Below, piece by piece: positions 1 to 7,709 of a stretch of 49,755 bases of DNA. Numbering within the stretch: the stretch's first letter is position 1; each line of letters begins with the position of its first letter. Source of the stretch: an uncultured Flavonifractor sp. (GTDB lineage: Bacteria > Bacillota > Clostridia > Oscillospirales > Oscillospiraceae); contig NZ_CALWOJ010000007.1 in assembly GCF_944383115.1 (NCBI RefSeq), positions 1 through 49,755 of the forward strand, read 5' to 3'. Made by a program: the position numbers and the translations under genes. The notes below the pieces were generated by a model. That model saw nothing but the letters and a program-made list of their open reading frames with translations, was not told the DNA's origin and ran no database searches.

Positions 1-719
1 TGGTAGAACTCGCCGGGGGAGCGGTCCCCCCGGGCGTCCTCGTCCCGGAAGCAGGGGGCGATCTGGAAGTACTTGTCAAAGCCCGAGGCCATCAGCAGCT
101 GCTTGAACTGCTGGGGGGCCTGGGGCAGGGCGTAGAACTTGCCCGGGTGCTTCCGGCTGGGCACCAGGTAGTCCCGCGCCCCCTCGGGGGAGGAGGCGGT
201 GAGGATGGGGGTGGTGATCTCCAAAAAGCCGTGGTCGATCATGGCCTTGCGCAGGGCGGCCACCACCTGGCAGCGGAGGATAATGTTGTTTTTTACCTCC
301 GGGTTGCGCAGGTCCAGGTAGCGGTATTTCAGCCGCTGGGTCTCGTCGGCCTCCCGGCTGCGGTTGACCTGGAAGGGCAGCTCGTTGTGGCGGCAGCGGC
401 CCAGCACCTCGATCTTCTCAGGCACCACCTCAATGTCGCCGGTGGGCAGCTTGGGGTTCTTGGAGTCACGCTCCTGCACCACGCCGGTGACGGCGATGGT
501 GGACTCCTTGTTCAGGGCCTTGATGGTCTTGACCATCTCTTCGGTCTCGGCCACCACCTGGGTGGTGCCGTAGAAGTCCCGCAGCACCGCAAAGCCCAGG
601 TTGGCGCCCACCTCCCGGAAGTTCTCCAGGAAGCCCGCCAGGGTGACGCGCTGGCCTACCTGCTCCATACGCAGCTCCCCACAGCTGTGGGTGCGGTAGG
701 CGGTTTTCACATTCGCCAT
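1..719 (-). CDS. aspS: Aspartyl-tRNA synthetase, N-terminal part (cut by window edge)
   Basis: Class II aminoacyl-tRNA synthetase that charges tRNA-Asp in the cytosol. The visible 239 residues begin [17 protein letters not shown] and hold the N-terminal OB-fold anticodon-binding domain (about residues 1-105). The start of the catalytic core follows, with [15 protein letters not shown]-like flipping-loop sequence and motif 2 ending [16 protein letters not shown]. The rest lies beyond base 1. The ATG at 719 opens the conserved start of the family. It sits downstream of hisS on the same strand, the usual hisS-aspS pairing of Firmicutes, but an SLH-protein gene lies between the two. Family assignment is secure; whether AspRS is discriminating cannot be judged from this part. 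Confidence 0.95.
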   Translation of the reverse strand, partial: MANVKTAYRTHSCGELRMEQVGQRVTLAGFLENFREVGANLGFAVLRDFYGTTQVVAETEEMVKTIKALNKESTIAVTGVVQERDSKNPKLPTGDIEVVPEKIEVLGRCRHNELPFQVNRSREADETQRLKYRYLDLRNPEVKNNIILRCQVVAALRKAMIDHGFLEITTPILTASSPEGARDYLVPSRKHPGKFYALPQAPQQFKQLLMASGFDKYFQIAPCFRDEDARGDRSPGEFY

Positions 720-767
720 GTAAAATCAACTCCAAATTGTAATATATGGTTGTAAAAATACAAATGG

Positions 768-840
768 GACGGGCCGATGTGGGCATCGGCCCCTACTGGG
801 CAACAAATCAATTGTAGGGGCGGGTGCCCACACCCGCCCG
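768..840. repeat. Two short GC-rich inverted repeats, likely dispersed intergenic element
   Basis: Between aspS and the SLH gene lie two palindromic stretches. One is at 768-795 (GGGCCGATGT/ATCGGCCC arms, ending CCCTAC) and one at 814-840 (GTAGGGGCGGGTG/CACCCGCCC arms). Both contain the GTAGGGGC/GCCCCTAC edge. The same edge and the ATCGGCCC arm recur at 23,202-23,230. The pattern resembles REP-like intergenic repeats. The second palindrome may also fold as a weak transcription terminator for the SLH gene, although it lacks a clear U tract. Confidence 0.55.
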
Positions 841-844
841 CTTT

Positions 845-1774
845 TTACGCTTTCAGGTCCAGGTAACGGCTGTAATACACCTGCACGTCGAAGTTCTTAT
901 ACAGCTCGGTGCCGTCCTTGGCGGTGACGCCGAAGTGGGTGAGGGCGGTGTTCTTCACATAGTCCAGGAAGGTAACCCCGTCCACGGTGTTGAACCAGTT
1001 GAATTCCATGCCCTGGGCGGCGCAGTCGGCCTCCAGGCCGTCGATCAGCTCCTGCAAATAGGGCAGGTAGGCCCCGGCGGTGGTACCGTTGGTAAACAGT
1101 ACGTCAGAGGGCTTGAGAGCGGCGGCGGTGAAGGGGGTGTAGTCCGCCGGGGTGAAGGTCTGGCGCAGGTCGGTGCGGGCCACACGGGCCACCATAGCGG
1201 CGGTCTCCGCCCGGGTCAGGCTGTTGCCGGCGGCAAAGGTGCCCCAGTTGTCCACGCCGGTGAGGATGCCCGCGTTGTAGAAGCGCAGCACGTCCTCATC
1301 CTGGGTGTCGGGCAGGGTGGTGATGGTGTTGATGGGGGCGAGCATGTCCTCCGGCACCACGGCGGCCAGAATGGACACAAACTCCTGACGGGTGGCCTGC
1401 TTTTCCGGGTCGGGTACGTCGATGCCCCGGTCCTCCAGGTACTTCACATAGGAGAAATACCAGGGCAGGGTCTCGCCGGGCTTGGGGGTGGCCACGGGAA
1501 TAGCCTCCCCGGTGATGGCCTCGTTCATGCGGGCGGCGATGGTGGCCACCTCGCCCACGGTGAGGATCTGGAAGGGGGCAAAGGCGTGGCCCGTGCCCTG
1601 CATCAGCCCCACCTCGGCGCAGATGCGGGCGGGATCTTCATACCAGGAACCGGCCTCCACATCAATGAAGCCGGGGTACTCGTTGACCTTGGGGAAGGCC
1701 TCCTCAGGGGCGACTGCGGCGGCGGAGCCCATCAGCAGGGCGGCGGACAGAATCAGAGCGGAAAGTTTTTTCAT
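845..1774 (-). CDS. Secreted S-layer-homology domain protein
   Basis: A 309-residue exported protein. The start at 1774 is chosen because it opens a clear signal peptide (MKKLSALILSAALLMGSAAA) and has AAGGAGG about 10 bases upstream; an in-frame extension to 1873 lacks both. Mature residues about 35-95, 100-150 and 155-215 look like three SLH modules, with features such as FIDVEAGSWYEDP and SLTRAETAAMVAR. The C-terminal 100 residues (from about TPADYTPF) match nothing I recognise. SLH modules usually anchor proteins to pyruvylated cell-wall polymer. It sits between hisS and aspS on the same strand, 70 bp after hisS, so it may be co-transcribed with them under the T-box. It is a paralogue of the broken gene at 5604-6873. 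Confidence 0.85.
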   Translation of the reverse strand: MKKLSALILSAALLMGSAAAVAPEEAFPKVNEYPGFIDVEAGSWYEDPARICAEVGLMQGTGHAFAPFQILTVGEVATIAARMNEAITGEAIPVATPKPGETLPWYFSYVKYLEDRGIDVPDPEKQATRQEFVSILAAVVPEDMLAPINTITTLPDTQDEDVLRFYNAGILTGVDNWGTFAAGNSLTRAETAAMVARVARTDLRQTFTPADYTPFTAAALKPSDVLFTNGTTAGAYLPYLQELIDGLEADCAAQGMEFNWFNTVDGVTFLDYVKNTALTHFGVTAKDGTELYKNFDVQVYYSRYLDLKA

Positions 1775-1844
1775 GGAAAAATCCTCCTTGTCAAATCTCA
1801 CAGGTTTGCCTTCTATAGACGGCTTGAAAGGGGGAAAGTTCCAT

Positions 1845-3194
1845 TCAGTCCTGGTCCCGGATGGGGGTGCCAACCGCCCGGGCGGCCAGACCGGCCTGGA
1901 TCAGCGCCGCCGCCTCAGCGGGGGTCACGGTCTGCTGCTCGCCGGTGGTCAGATCCTTCACCGTCACCTTGCCCTGAGCGATCTCGTCCTCGCCCAGGAA
2001 GGCGGCGTAGGGGATGGACAGCTTGTCGGCGTAGGACAGCTTCTGCTTGAATTTCTTCTTCTCACAGTGAAGCTGGGCCCGCACCCCCGCCTCCCGCAGG
2101 GTGGTGGCGAAGGAGATGGCGGGGGAGAGGTCCTCCGTCATGGGCAGGATCAGCACGTCTGCGGGAGCGGTGTTCATCTCCTCGTTCAGGTAGCCCTGGG
2201 CCTCCAGCACCGAGAACAGGCGGGTCAGACCAATGGAAATACCTACTCCGGGGAGTTGTTTGTCGGTATAATATTCCGCCAAGTTATCATATCGCCCGCC
2301 GGAGCAGATGGAACCCACCTCGGGATGGTCCAGCATGATGGTCTCGTACACGGTGCCGGTGTAGTAGTCCAGGCCCCGGGCGATAGTGAGATCCACCATA
2401 AAGTGGTCCTCAGGCACGCCAAAGGCGGACATATACTTCACCACGGTCTCCAGCTCGGCCACGCCCAGGTCGAACAGCTCGTTCCTGCCCTTGAAGGGCT
2501 CCAGGGCGGCCATGGGATCGGGAGCGGCCAGCAGGCCCAGCAGGGTGTCGGCGGTGTCGGGGGAGACGGCAAAGTCGTCCACCAGGATGGCCTTCACTTT
2601 CTCGGGGCCGATTTTCTCCAGCTTGTCGATGGTGCGCATCACGTCACCGGCCTGCTCCTCCAGACCCAGGACGGCGAAGAGGCCGTTCAGCACCTTCCGG
2701 TTGTTTACCCGGATCTTGAAGCGTTTCAGGCCCAGGGCGGTGAAGGTCTTGTAGATGATGGAGGGGATCTCGGCCTCGTTGGTGATGTCCAGAGAGCCGT
2801 CGCCGATGACGTCGATGTCGGCCTGATAGAACTCCCGGTAGCGGCCCTTCTGGGCCCGCTCCCCACGGTAGACCTTGCCGATCTGGAACCGGCGGAAGGG
2901 GAAGGTCAGCTCGTTCTGGTGGAGGGCCACATACTTGGCCAGCGGTACCGTCAGGTCAAAGCGGAGGGACAGGTCGCTGTCGCCCTTGGTAAAGCGGTAG
3001 ATCTGCTTCTCGGTCTCGCCGCCGCCCTTGGCCAGCAGCACCTCGCTGGCCTCGATGGCCGGGGTGTCCAGGGGGGTAAAGCCGTAGAGGGAGTAGCTTT
3101 TGCGCAGGATGTCCACCATCCGGTCGAACTGCACCTGACGGGCAGGCAGCAATTCCATAAAGCCGGACAGGGTACGGGGTTTGATCTGGGCCAT
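1845..3194 (-). CDS. hisS: Histidyl-tRNA synthetase
   Basis: Charges tRNA-His; class II synthetase acting in the cytosol. The 449-residue product starts MAQIKPRTLSGFMELLP, with AAAGGAG 8 bases upstream of the ATG at 3194. A longer open frame to 3599 runs through the T-box leader and is not coding. Visible motifs are motif 2 (YRGERAQKGRYREFYQ), the HisA histidine-binding loop (GLDYYTGTVYE) and the HisB motif (SICSGGRYDNL). The C-terminal anticodon-binding domain spans about residues 335-440. At 449 residues it is slightly longer than the usual 420-430, mainly through the C-terminal tail. A T-box leader lies immediately upstream, so transcription should respond to tRNA charging. Confidence 0.97.
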   Translation of the reverse strand: MAQIKPRTLSGFMELLPARQVQFDRMVDILRKSYSLYGFTPLDTPAIEASEVLLAKGGGETEKQIYRFTKGDSDLSLRFDLTVPLAKYVALHQNELTFPFRRFQIGKVYRGERAQKGRYREFYQADIDVIGDGSLDITNEAEIPSIIYKTFTALGLKRFKIRVNNRKVLNGLFAVLGLEEQAGDVMRTIDKLEKIGPEKVKAILVDDFAVSPDTADTLLGLLAAPDPMAALEPFKGRNELFDLGVAELETVVKYMSAFGVPEDHFMVDLTIARGLDYYTGTVYETIMLDHPEVGSICSGGRYDNLAEYYTDKQLPGVGISIGLTRLFSVLEAQGYLNEEMNTAPADVLILPMTEDLSPAISFATTLREAGVRAQLHCEKKKFKQKLSYADKLSIPYAAFLGEDEIAQGKVTVKDLTTGEQQTVTPAEAAALIQAGLAARAVGTPIRDQD

Positions 3195-3239
3195 AGTGAT
3201 GCTCCTTTGTATCGTAACATTTGGAATTTTGGCTCGGTG

Positions 3240-3495
3240 GGGGGATATCCGCAAAAAGGCGCTCTCGTCCCTTGTCACGGGACGAAAGCGCCTGCTTTCG
3301 TGGTGCCACCCATGTTCGGCGCTTAAAAAGCGCCCTCTGGCCTTCTGGTGCGGGAAGGGGACCGCGCCCGTCTCCGGGCCCGCTGATAAAGCCGTCTCCC
3401 GATCGCCTGCCGCAGGTCCTTCCAGCCAGGGGACCTTTCTCTGGTGCGGCGGTGTGAGCGGTACTTGCTCCGTCATTGCGGTATCATGCTGCTTA
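3240..3495 (-). promoter_or_regulatory. T-box leader of hisS, with antiterminator and terminator
   Basis: On the minus strand the conserved T-box sequence GGGTGGCACCACGAAAGC lies at 3311-3294. It is followed directly by a strong terminator hairpin at 3292-3258 (GGCGCTTTCGTCCC / GGGACGAGAGCGCC) and a run of T at 3257-3253. Further upstream, AGAGAAAGGTCC and GGCTGGAAGGACCT at about 3440-3415 look like the distal part of Stem I. Uncharged tRNA would stabilise the antiterminator and allow hisS to be transcribed. I could not place the specifier codon with confidence: a CAC/CAU triplet is not evident on the 3' side of Stem I, whereas GAT and GAC triplets are. Confidence 0.9.
3253..3292 (-). terminator. 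T-box terminator hairpin
   Basis: A 14-bp stem (GGCGCTTTCGTCCC with GGGACGAGAGCGCC, one imperfect pair) and a 7-base loop are followed on the minus strand by TTTTT. It overlaps the 3' side of the T-box antiterminator, as expected for mutually exclusive folds. Confidence 0.9.
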
Positions 3496-3501
3496 TTGCC
3501 G

Positions 3502-3918
3502 TCAAGCAGTAAAGGGTTTGGTCTTGGGATTGATGATGTCTCTCCAGTCCAAATCCCCCCGCTCCAGGCCGTGGATGAGCATCTCGGCGGTTGCCACATT
3601 GGTGGCCACCGGGATGTTGTACTGGTCGCACAGGCGGGTGATATACTTCAGGTCCGCGTCCAGGTCGCTGGACTGGGGATCGGAGAAAAACAGCACCATG
3701 TCGATCTCGTTGTAGGCAATACGGGCGCCGATCTGCTGGCTGCCGCCATGCTCATGGGACAGGAAGAGCTGGACCGGCAGACCGGTGGCTTCGGCCACCA
3801 GACGGCCCGTGGTGTTGGTGGCGCAGATCGTGTGCTTGGACAGGATGCCGCAGTACGCAATGCAGAATTGCACCATCAGCTCTTTCTTTCGATCGTGGCT
3901 CATCAACGCGATATTCAT
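3502..3918 (-). CDS. Methylglyoxal synthase-like protein with altered active site
   Basis: A 138-residue MGS-fold protein (methylglyoxal synthase turns DHAP into methylglyoxal and phosphate). It keeps the N-terminal phosphate-site strand MNIALMSHDRKKELM, the ATNTTGRL loop, FFSDP and the strongly conserved IPVATNVATAE. The catalytic loop, normally GGDQQ, reads HGGSQQIG, so the general-base Asp (Asp71 in E. coli numbering) is Ser. The family's PHDPD segment reads DLDADL, so the position of the active-site His appears to be Leu. By family knowledge these changes should impair normal MGS chemistry. It may be a related lyase, a sensor or an altered-specificity enzyme. It lies 31 bp after the minD-like gene and before the hisS leader. 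Fold assignment is strong; the activity is uncertain. Confidence 0.8.
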   Translation of the reverse strand: MNIALMSHDRKKELMVQFCIAYCGILSKHTICATNTTGRLVAEATGLPVQLFLSHEHGGSQQIGARIAYNEIDMVLFFSDPQSSDLDADLKYITRLCDQYNIPVATNVATAEMLIHGLERGDLDWRDIINPKTKPFTA

Positions 3919-3949
3919 ACTACACCTTCTCTTCCTTTTCCAGATAGGG

Positions 3950-4693
3950 TCATGCCCGCAGCTTCATCAGCGGAACCTTTTGGCCCAGAAGCCGCTTGGC
4001 GATATTCAGATAGGCGATGGCGGCCCCGCGGCTGGCCCGCAGAATCAGGGGTTCTCCCTGATTGCCGCTGAGGATGACCTGAGCGTCCTCCGGTATGATG
4101 CCCAGCAGGGGGAGTCCGGCGGTATCCATTGCGTCGTCAATGGTGGTGCGTAGCCGCCGCATGAGTTTGGGCTGTACCCGGTTGACCACCAGGTGGATCT
4201 GAGGGATACGCCCCCGCAGTATGGTCACCGTGCGCTGGGCGTCCCGCAGGGCGGAGGCGTCGGTGGTGGCGACCACCACGGCCCGCTCCGCCGCGCAGCT
4301 GGCCAGGCGAAAGCCTTCGCCCAGCCCGGCGGGGGAGTCCATCAGGATGTAGTCGTACTTCTTTCGGGCCTGCCGGATCATTTCCCGCATGGCCTGTTCG
4401 CTCAGCGGTTCCTGGGGCAGGGTCACCGGCGCGGTGATCAAACTCAGCCCCTGGATCACCGGGTGGGGGACCGCCGCCCGCTCCAGCGTGCAGCGTCCGG
4501 AAAGCACGTCGGTAAAATCCATCAGGGCCCGATCGCTGAGACCCAGGTTCAAATCCAGGTTCCGCAGGCCGATGTCCATGTCAATGCACAGGACCTGGTG
4601 CCCCAGGGCGGCCAGGCAGGAACCCACACCACTGGTGAGGGAGGTTTTCCCCGTGCCGCCTTTCCCTGAGGTGATAATAATTGCTGTGGACAT
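3950..4693 (-). CDS. minD: MinD-like septum-site ATPase
   Basis: A 247-residue deviant Walker-A ATPase of the MinD/ParA family, which dimerises with ATP, binds membrane and positions division proteins. It begins MSTAIIITSGKGGTGKTSL (deviant P-loop KGGTGKT) at 4693. GGGAGTGA lies upstream; an earlier ATG at 4747 has no ribosome-binding site. CIDMDIGLRNLD (switch I) and YDYILMDSPAGLG (Walker B/switch II) are typical of MinD. The C-terminus ends LNIAKRLLGQKVPLMKLRA, a basic amphipathic stretch like the MinD membrane-targeting helix. No minC or minE is adjacent, so it may work with a DivIVA/MinJ-type partner or be a MinD paralogue. The mgsA-like gene follows after 31 bp. Confidence 0.85.
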   Translation of the reverse strand: MSTAIIITSGKGGTGKTSLTSGVGSCLAALGHQVLCIDMDIGLRNLDLNLGLSDRALMDFTDVLSGRCTLERAAVPHPVIQGLSLITAPVTLPQEPLSEQAMREMIRQARKKYDYILMDSPAGLGEGFRLASCAAERAVVVATTDASALRDAQRTVTILRGRIPQIHLVVNRVQPKLMRRLRTTIDDAMDTAGLPLLGIIPEDAQVILSGNQGEPLILRASRGAAIAYLNIAKRLLGQKVPLMKLRA

Positions 4694-4781
4694 AGATTCA
4701 CTCCCGACATACAAGATTAGAATATCACATTCTTTTGCCAGACGCAATGCTTAACTTTGTAATTGGCAGGCGGAAACCGGC

Positions 4782-5543
4782 TTAAAGGGGTGATTTTTGT
4801 ATCCTCGCCCACCGGCGGGGATACCCCTTGGGGGTGGGGGCGATCTTCTCCACCACCACTACCCGGTGAGTCACTCCGGCGCCCGGGATCTCATAGTCCA
4901 CCCGGGGCAGCAGCAGGCCCCCCAGTTTGGCCACCGCACGGGCCGCCCGATCCACCTCGTCGCCGCTGTCCACGCTCTTCATGGCCAGGAATTTGCCCCC
5001 CACCTTCACATAGGGCAGGCACAGCTCGCTCAGCACCTCCAGGGAGGCCACCGCACGGGACACCGCATAGTCAAAGCTGTCCCGGAAGCCCTCCTGATGG
5101 GCCTGCTCCTCACCCCGGGCGTGGAGACAGGTGATGTTGTCCAGCTGAAGCGCCCTGCACACCTCCTCCAGCCAGGTAATGCGTTTGCCCAGGCTGTCCA
5201 GCAGGGTGACGTTGAGAGCGGGCTCCAGGATTTTCAGGGGCATACCGGGGAACCCGGCGCCGGTGCCCACGTCGATGAGGGTCTTGTGTTTGAAGTCCTC
5301 GCCAACGGTGAGCAGGGCGGCGCTGTCCAGGAAGTGGAGATCCACCACCTGGTCGGGGTCGGTAATGGCGGTCAGGTTCATAACCTGATTCTGCGCCAGC
5401 AGCATGGCGCCGTATCGGGCCAGGGTCTCAGCCCCGCCGTCGGTGTGGATGCCCAGGGCCTCCAGCCCCCTCTGGATCCGGGGGATCTGAGGGGTCAGGC
5501 TGACGGGTGTGGAAGCCTGGGGGGTGTTTGTTTCGTGGGGCAT
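4782..5543 (-). CDS. rsmG: 16S rRNA (guanine-527-N7)-methyltransferase
   Basis: SAM-dependent methylation of G527 in 16S rRNA (GidB/RsmG family), classically encoded near parAB and the origin. The 253-residue protein has the SAM-binding loop LIDVGTGAGFPGMPLKI, the acidic strand VTLLDSLGKRITWLEEV, and DYAVSRAVASLEVLSELC followed by FLAMKS. The start at 5543 is preferred because AAAGGAG lies 9 bases upstream; an extension to 5603 starts inside the end of the previous gene. The N-terminus carries about 25 extra low-complexity residues (Thr/Pro-rich) before the family core. There is no clear terminator in the 88 bp before minD. Confidence 0.95.
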   Translation of the reverse strand: MPHETNTPQASTPVSLTPQIPRIQRGLEALGIHTDGGAETLARYGAMLLAQNQVMNLTAITDPDQVVDLHFLDSAALLTVGEDFKHKTLIDVGTGAGFPGMPLKILEPALNVTLLDSLGKRITWLEEVCRALQLDNITCLHARGEEQAHQEGFRDSFDYAVSRAVASLEVLSELCLPYVKVGGKFLAMKSVDSGDEVDRAARAVAKLGGLLLPRVDYEIPGAGVTHRVVVVEKIAPTPKGYPRRWARIQKSPL

Positions 5544-5603
5544 GGATTTGACTCCTTTTTTCAGATACCTTTCCCCAAAGAGGGAACGGGAGGTGGAAAA
5601 CAC

Positions 5604-6873
5604 TCAGGCCTTGAGGGTAATGCGATAGGTGGCGCCGTCCAGCCCCACAAAGGCGCAGCCGTTTTCATCCACCGGCCCGGTCCAATCAAAGATCTGGGGG
5701 GTGACGGGCTGGAAGTTCCGGTCCAGGTAATAGGTGCCGCAGAGGAAGTAGTCGCCGGTGAGGGTGATGTTCTGGCCGTTGTAGGAAGAGGCCGCGGCAG
5801 GCACGGCGGAGCCGTCGGCGGCAAGCCACTGGCCGGAGCTGCTGTAGAACCAGGGGCCACCCCGGTGTTCCAGACTGGGCTGGGCGCAGGGGATGACCAG
5901 CTTGCCGGTGGTGTCGATGACGCCCCAGCCGCCCTCCTGCTTGAGGGCGGCATAGCCGTCACGGAAGTATTTGACCTCGATATACTGGGCCGGGATGACC
6001 CACTCACCTTTGGTGTCCACAAAGCCGTACAGCCGGGCGCTCTCGTCCAGGCAGGGGGCCAGGCCGTCGCTGAGTACGTCCCAATGGCCGTCGCCGGTGA
6101 GGGTTGCAATGGCTGCCCCGGTCCGGTCGTGGAGGATGGGATCGGCGTCATAAGAGGCCTGGCTGATAAAGTTGCCGTCCCCCAGCAGCTTGCAGGACCA
6201 GTTGGGGGTAAAGGGAACGGCGGTCCAGTCGCGGGAGCTGTCCACCACGGCGTAGGTGTCGTCGGCGGCCTGCATCATCACCAGACCGTCCTCATTGGCG
6301 TCCAGGAACACCATGCCCTCCTCCGGGGTGTACCAGGTGCCGTCGGCACGGTACAGGGCCCAGTGGTCCTCATAGGTCACAGGGAGCAGGGAGGAGGTGG
6401 CCCAGTCGCCGTCGGCCTTACCGCCCTTCAGATCCAGGGGGGTGAGGGTATAGCGGCTGTCGTCCACCGTCTTGAGGGTAAATTCCTGGCGCAGCTCCGG
6501 CCGGATGAGCCGGGCCGCCATGGTGGCCATCTCCGTCGGCCCGGGTGAGGACCACCTGGCCCCACTCTTCAGGCGCTTCAGGCAGAGTGCCGTCCCCGCC
6601 GCTGAGGATATGGTGGATGCGCCCGGCCAGAGTGGCCGCCTCGCCAATGGTGACGGAGCGGCTGGGGGAGAAGTTGCCGTTGCCGGTACCGTTGAGCAGG
6701 CCGGTGACGTAGCACAGCCCGGCGGCGTCGGCGTACCAGATGTCGTCGGCCACATCCCCGAAGGCGGCGGGTTCCCGCAGGGCGGGGAAGGAGGCCACCA
6801 CATCGGTCTGGGCGGCCAGGACAGGTGTGATCAGCAGCGCGCCGGTCACCAGCAGGGAAAGCAGTCGTTTCAT
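5604..6873 (-). pseudogene. SLH / WG-repeat surface protein, reading frame broken
   Basis: The gene starts at 6873 (GGAGG upstream; signal peptide MKRLLSLLVTGALLITPVLA) with an SLH module (FGDVADDIWYADAAGL...VTIGEAATLAGR). The frame changes near 6530-6545. Upstream reading gives GQVVLTRA; the continuing homology, EMATMAARLIRPELRQEF, is in the +1 frame and runs to the stop at 5604. Against the paralogous spot in the SLH gene at 845-1774 (ACCCGGGCGGAG, LTRAE), this gene reads ACCCGGGCCGACGGAG. That is a 4-base insertion which, removed, restores LTRAEMATMAAR. The C-terminal half carries WG-type repeats (GFVDTKGEWVIPAQY, GGWGVIDTTGKLVIP), usually binding or scaffold modules. It could be a true pseudogene, a phase-variable gene or a sequencing error. 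Confidence 0.8.
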
Positions 6874-6933
6874 CGTGCGTACCTCCGTTTCACGGTGGGA
6901 CGGCGGGATGCGCAGTTCCGGGCTTTTGTTTGT

Positions 6934-7287
6934 TCAGATGCCGAAGTTGGCCAGCAGGGGCGGCACACCCAGAATCAGGCTGACCACAAACCCTACGGCG
7001 CAGAGTACCGCCAGAATGGCCATAGACACCTTTCGGGAATAGGTGCTGTCCGGATGGCGGGCCAGATAGAGGGAGATGGCGAATATACCGGCAATGCCGG
7101 GGCAGGCAAAGAGGGGGGCAATGCCGGTGAGGTAGTTCCCCTGGTTGAAGAAGGGGTAGATGTTGAGGATCACAAGGCCCACCATGTAGACGATGCCCAC
7201 CCAGGCCATGATGCGTTTGACGGGGGAGGCAGGAACAAAGGGTTCCTGCTCCTCCCGGCGGTCGTTGTTTTCCGGACGCTCAGTCAT
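6934..7287 (-). CDS. Small three-helix membrane protein of unknown function
   Basis: A 117-residue protein I do not recognise. The first 25 residues are polar and acidic/basic (MTERPENNDRREEQEPFVP). Three hydrophobic stretches follow at about residues 27-45 (IMAWVGIVYMVGLVILNIY), 53-75 (LTGIAPLFACPGIAGIFAISLYL) and 88-112 (VSMAILAVLCAVGFVVSLILG). Its ATG overlaps the last 8 bases of mscL in another frame, so the two are translationally linked. Context does not say whether it modulates MscL or simply shares its transcript. Confidence 0.75.
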   Translation of the reverse strand: MTERPENNDRREEQEPFVPASPVKRIMAWVGIVYMVGLVILNIYPFFNQGNYLTGIAPLFACPGIAGIFAISLYLARHPDSTYSRKVSMAILAVLCAVGFVVSLILGVPPLLANFGI

Positions 7288-7699
7288 GGCGTTGCTCCTT
7301 CAGCAGGTCCCGGATCTCGGTGAGCAGCTGCTCCTGGGTGGAGAGGGCCGGCTCCGCCGGGACGGTCTCAGCGGCCTCCTCCTTCTTGCGGTGGAAGCGG
7401 TTGATGGCTTTTACCAGCAGGAAGATGACAAAGGCCATGATAAGGAAGTTGACCACGGACTGGATAAAACTTCCAAATGCAATGGTGGCATTTCCCACCT
7501 GGAAGGTGAGGGCGGCGAAGGTACTCTCGCCGATGAACAGGCCCACGAAGGGCATGAGAATGTCGTTGGTCAGGGAATCCACGATGGTTTTGAAGGCGCC
7601 GCCGATAATGACGCCCACAGCCAGATCCATCACGTTGCCCCGGGCAATGAACTTGCGGAACTCGGCCATAAAGCCTTTGGTTTTCTCTTTTGCGGACAT
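7280..7699 (-). CDS. mscL: Large-conductance mechanosensitive channel
   Basis: A pentameric membrane channel that opens under hypo-osmotic stress. The 139-residue product has the N-terminal amphipathic helix and first membrane helix (KGFMAEFRKFIARGNVMDLAVGV-type start, with GVIIGGAF pore lining), then IVDSLTNDILMPFVG. A periplasmic loop follows, then the second helix (SFIQSVVNFLIMAFVIFLLVK). The cytoplasmic C-terminal helix contains the usual LLTEIRDLL segment. The length is normal for the family. The start at 7699 has GGAG upstream. It sits 10 bp after serS and overlaps the next small membrane gene. Confidence 0.97.
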   Translation of the reverse strand: MSAKEKTKGFMAEFRKFIARGNVMDLAVGVIIGGAFKTIVDSLTNDILMPFVGLFIGESTFAALTFQVGNATIAFGSFIQSVVNFLIMAFVIFLLVKAINRFHRKKEEAAETVPAEPALSTQEQLLTEIRDLLKEQRHD

Positions 7700-7709
7700 C
7701 TGTTTCTCC

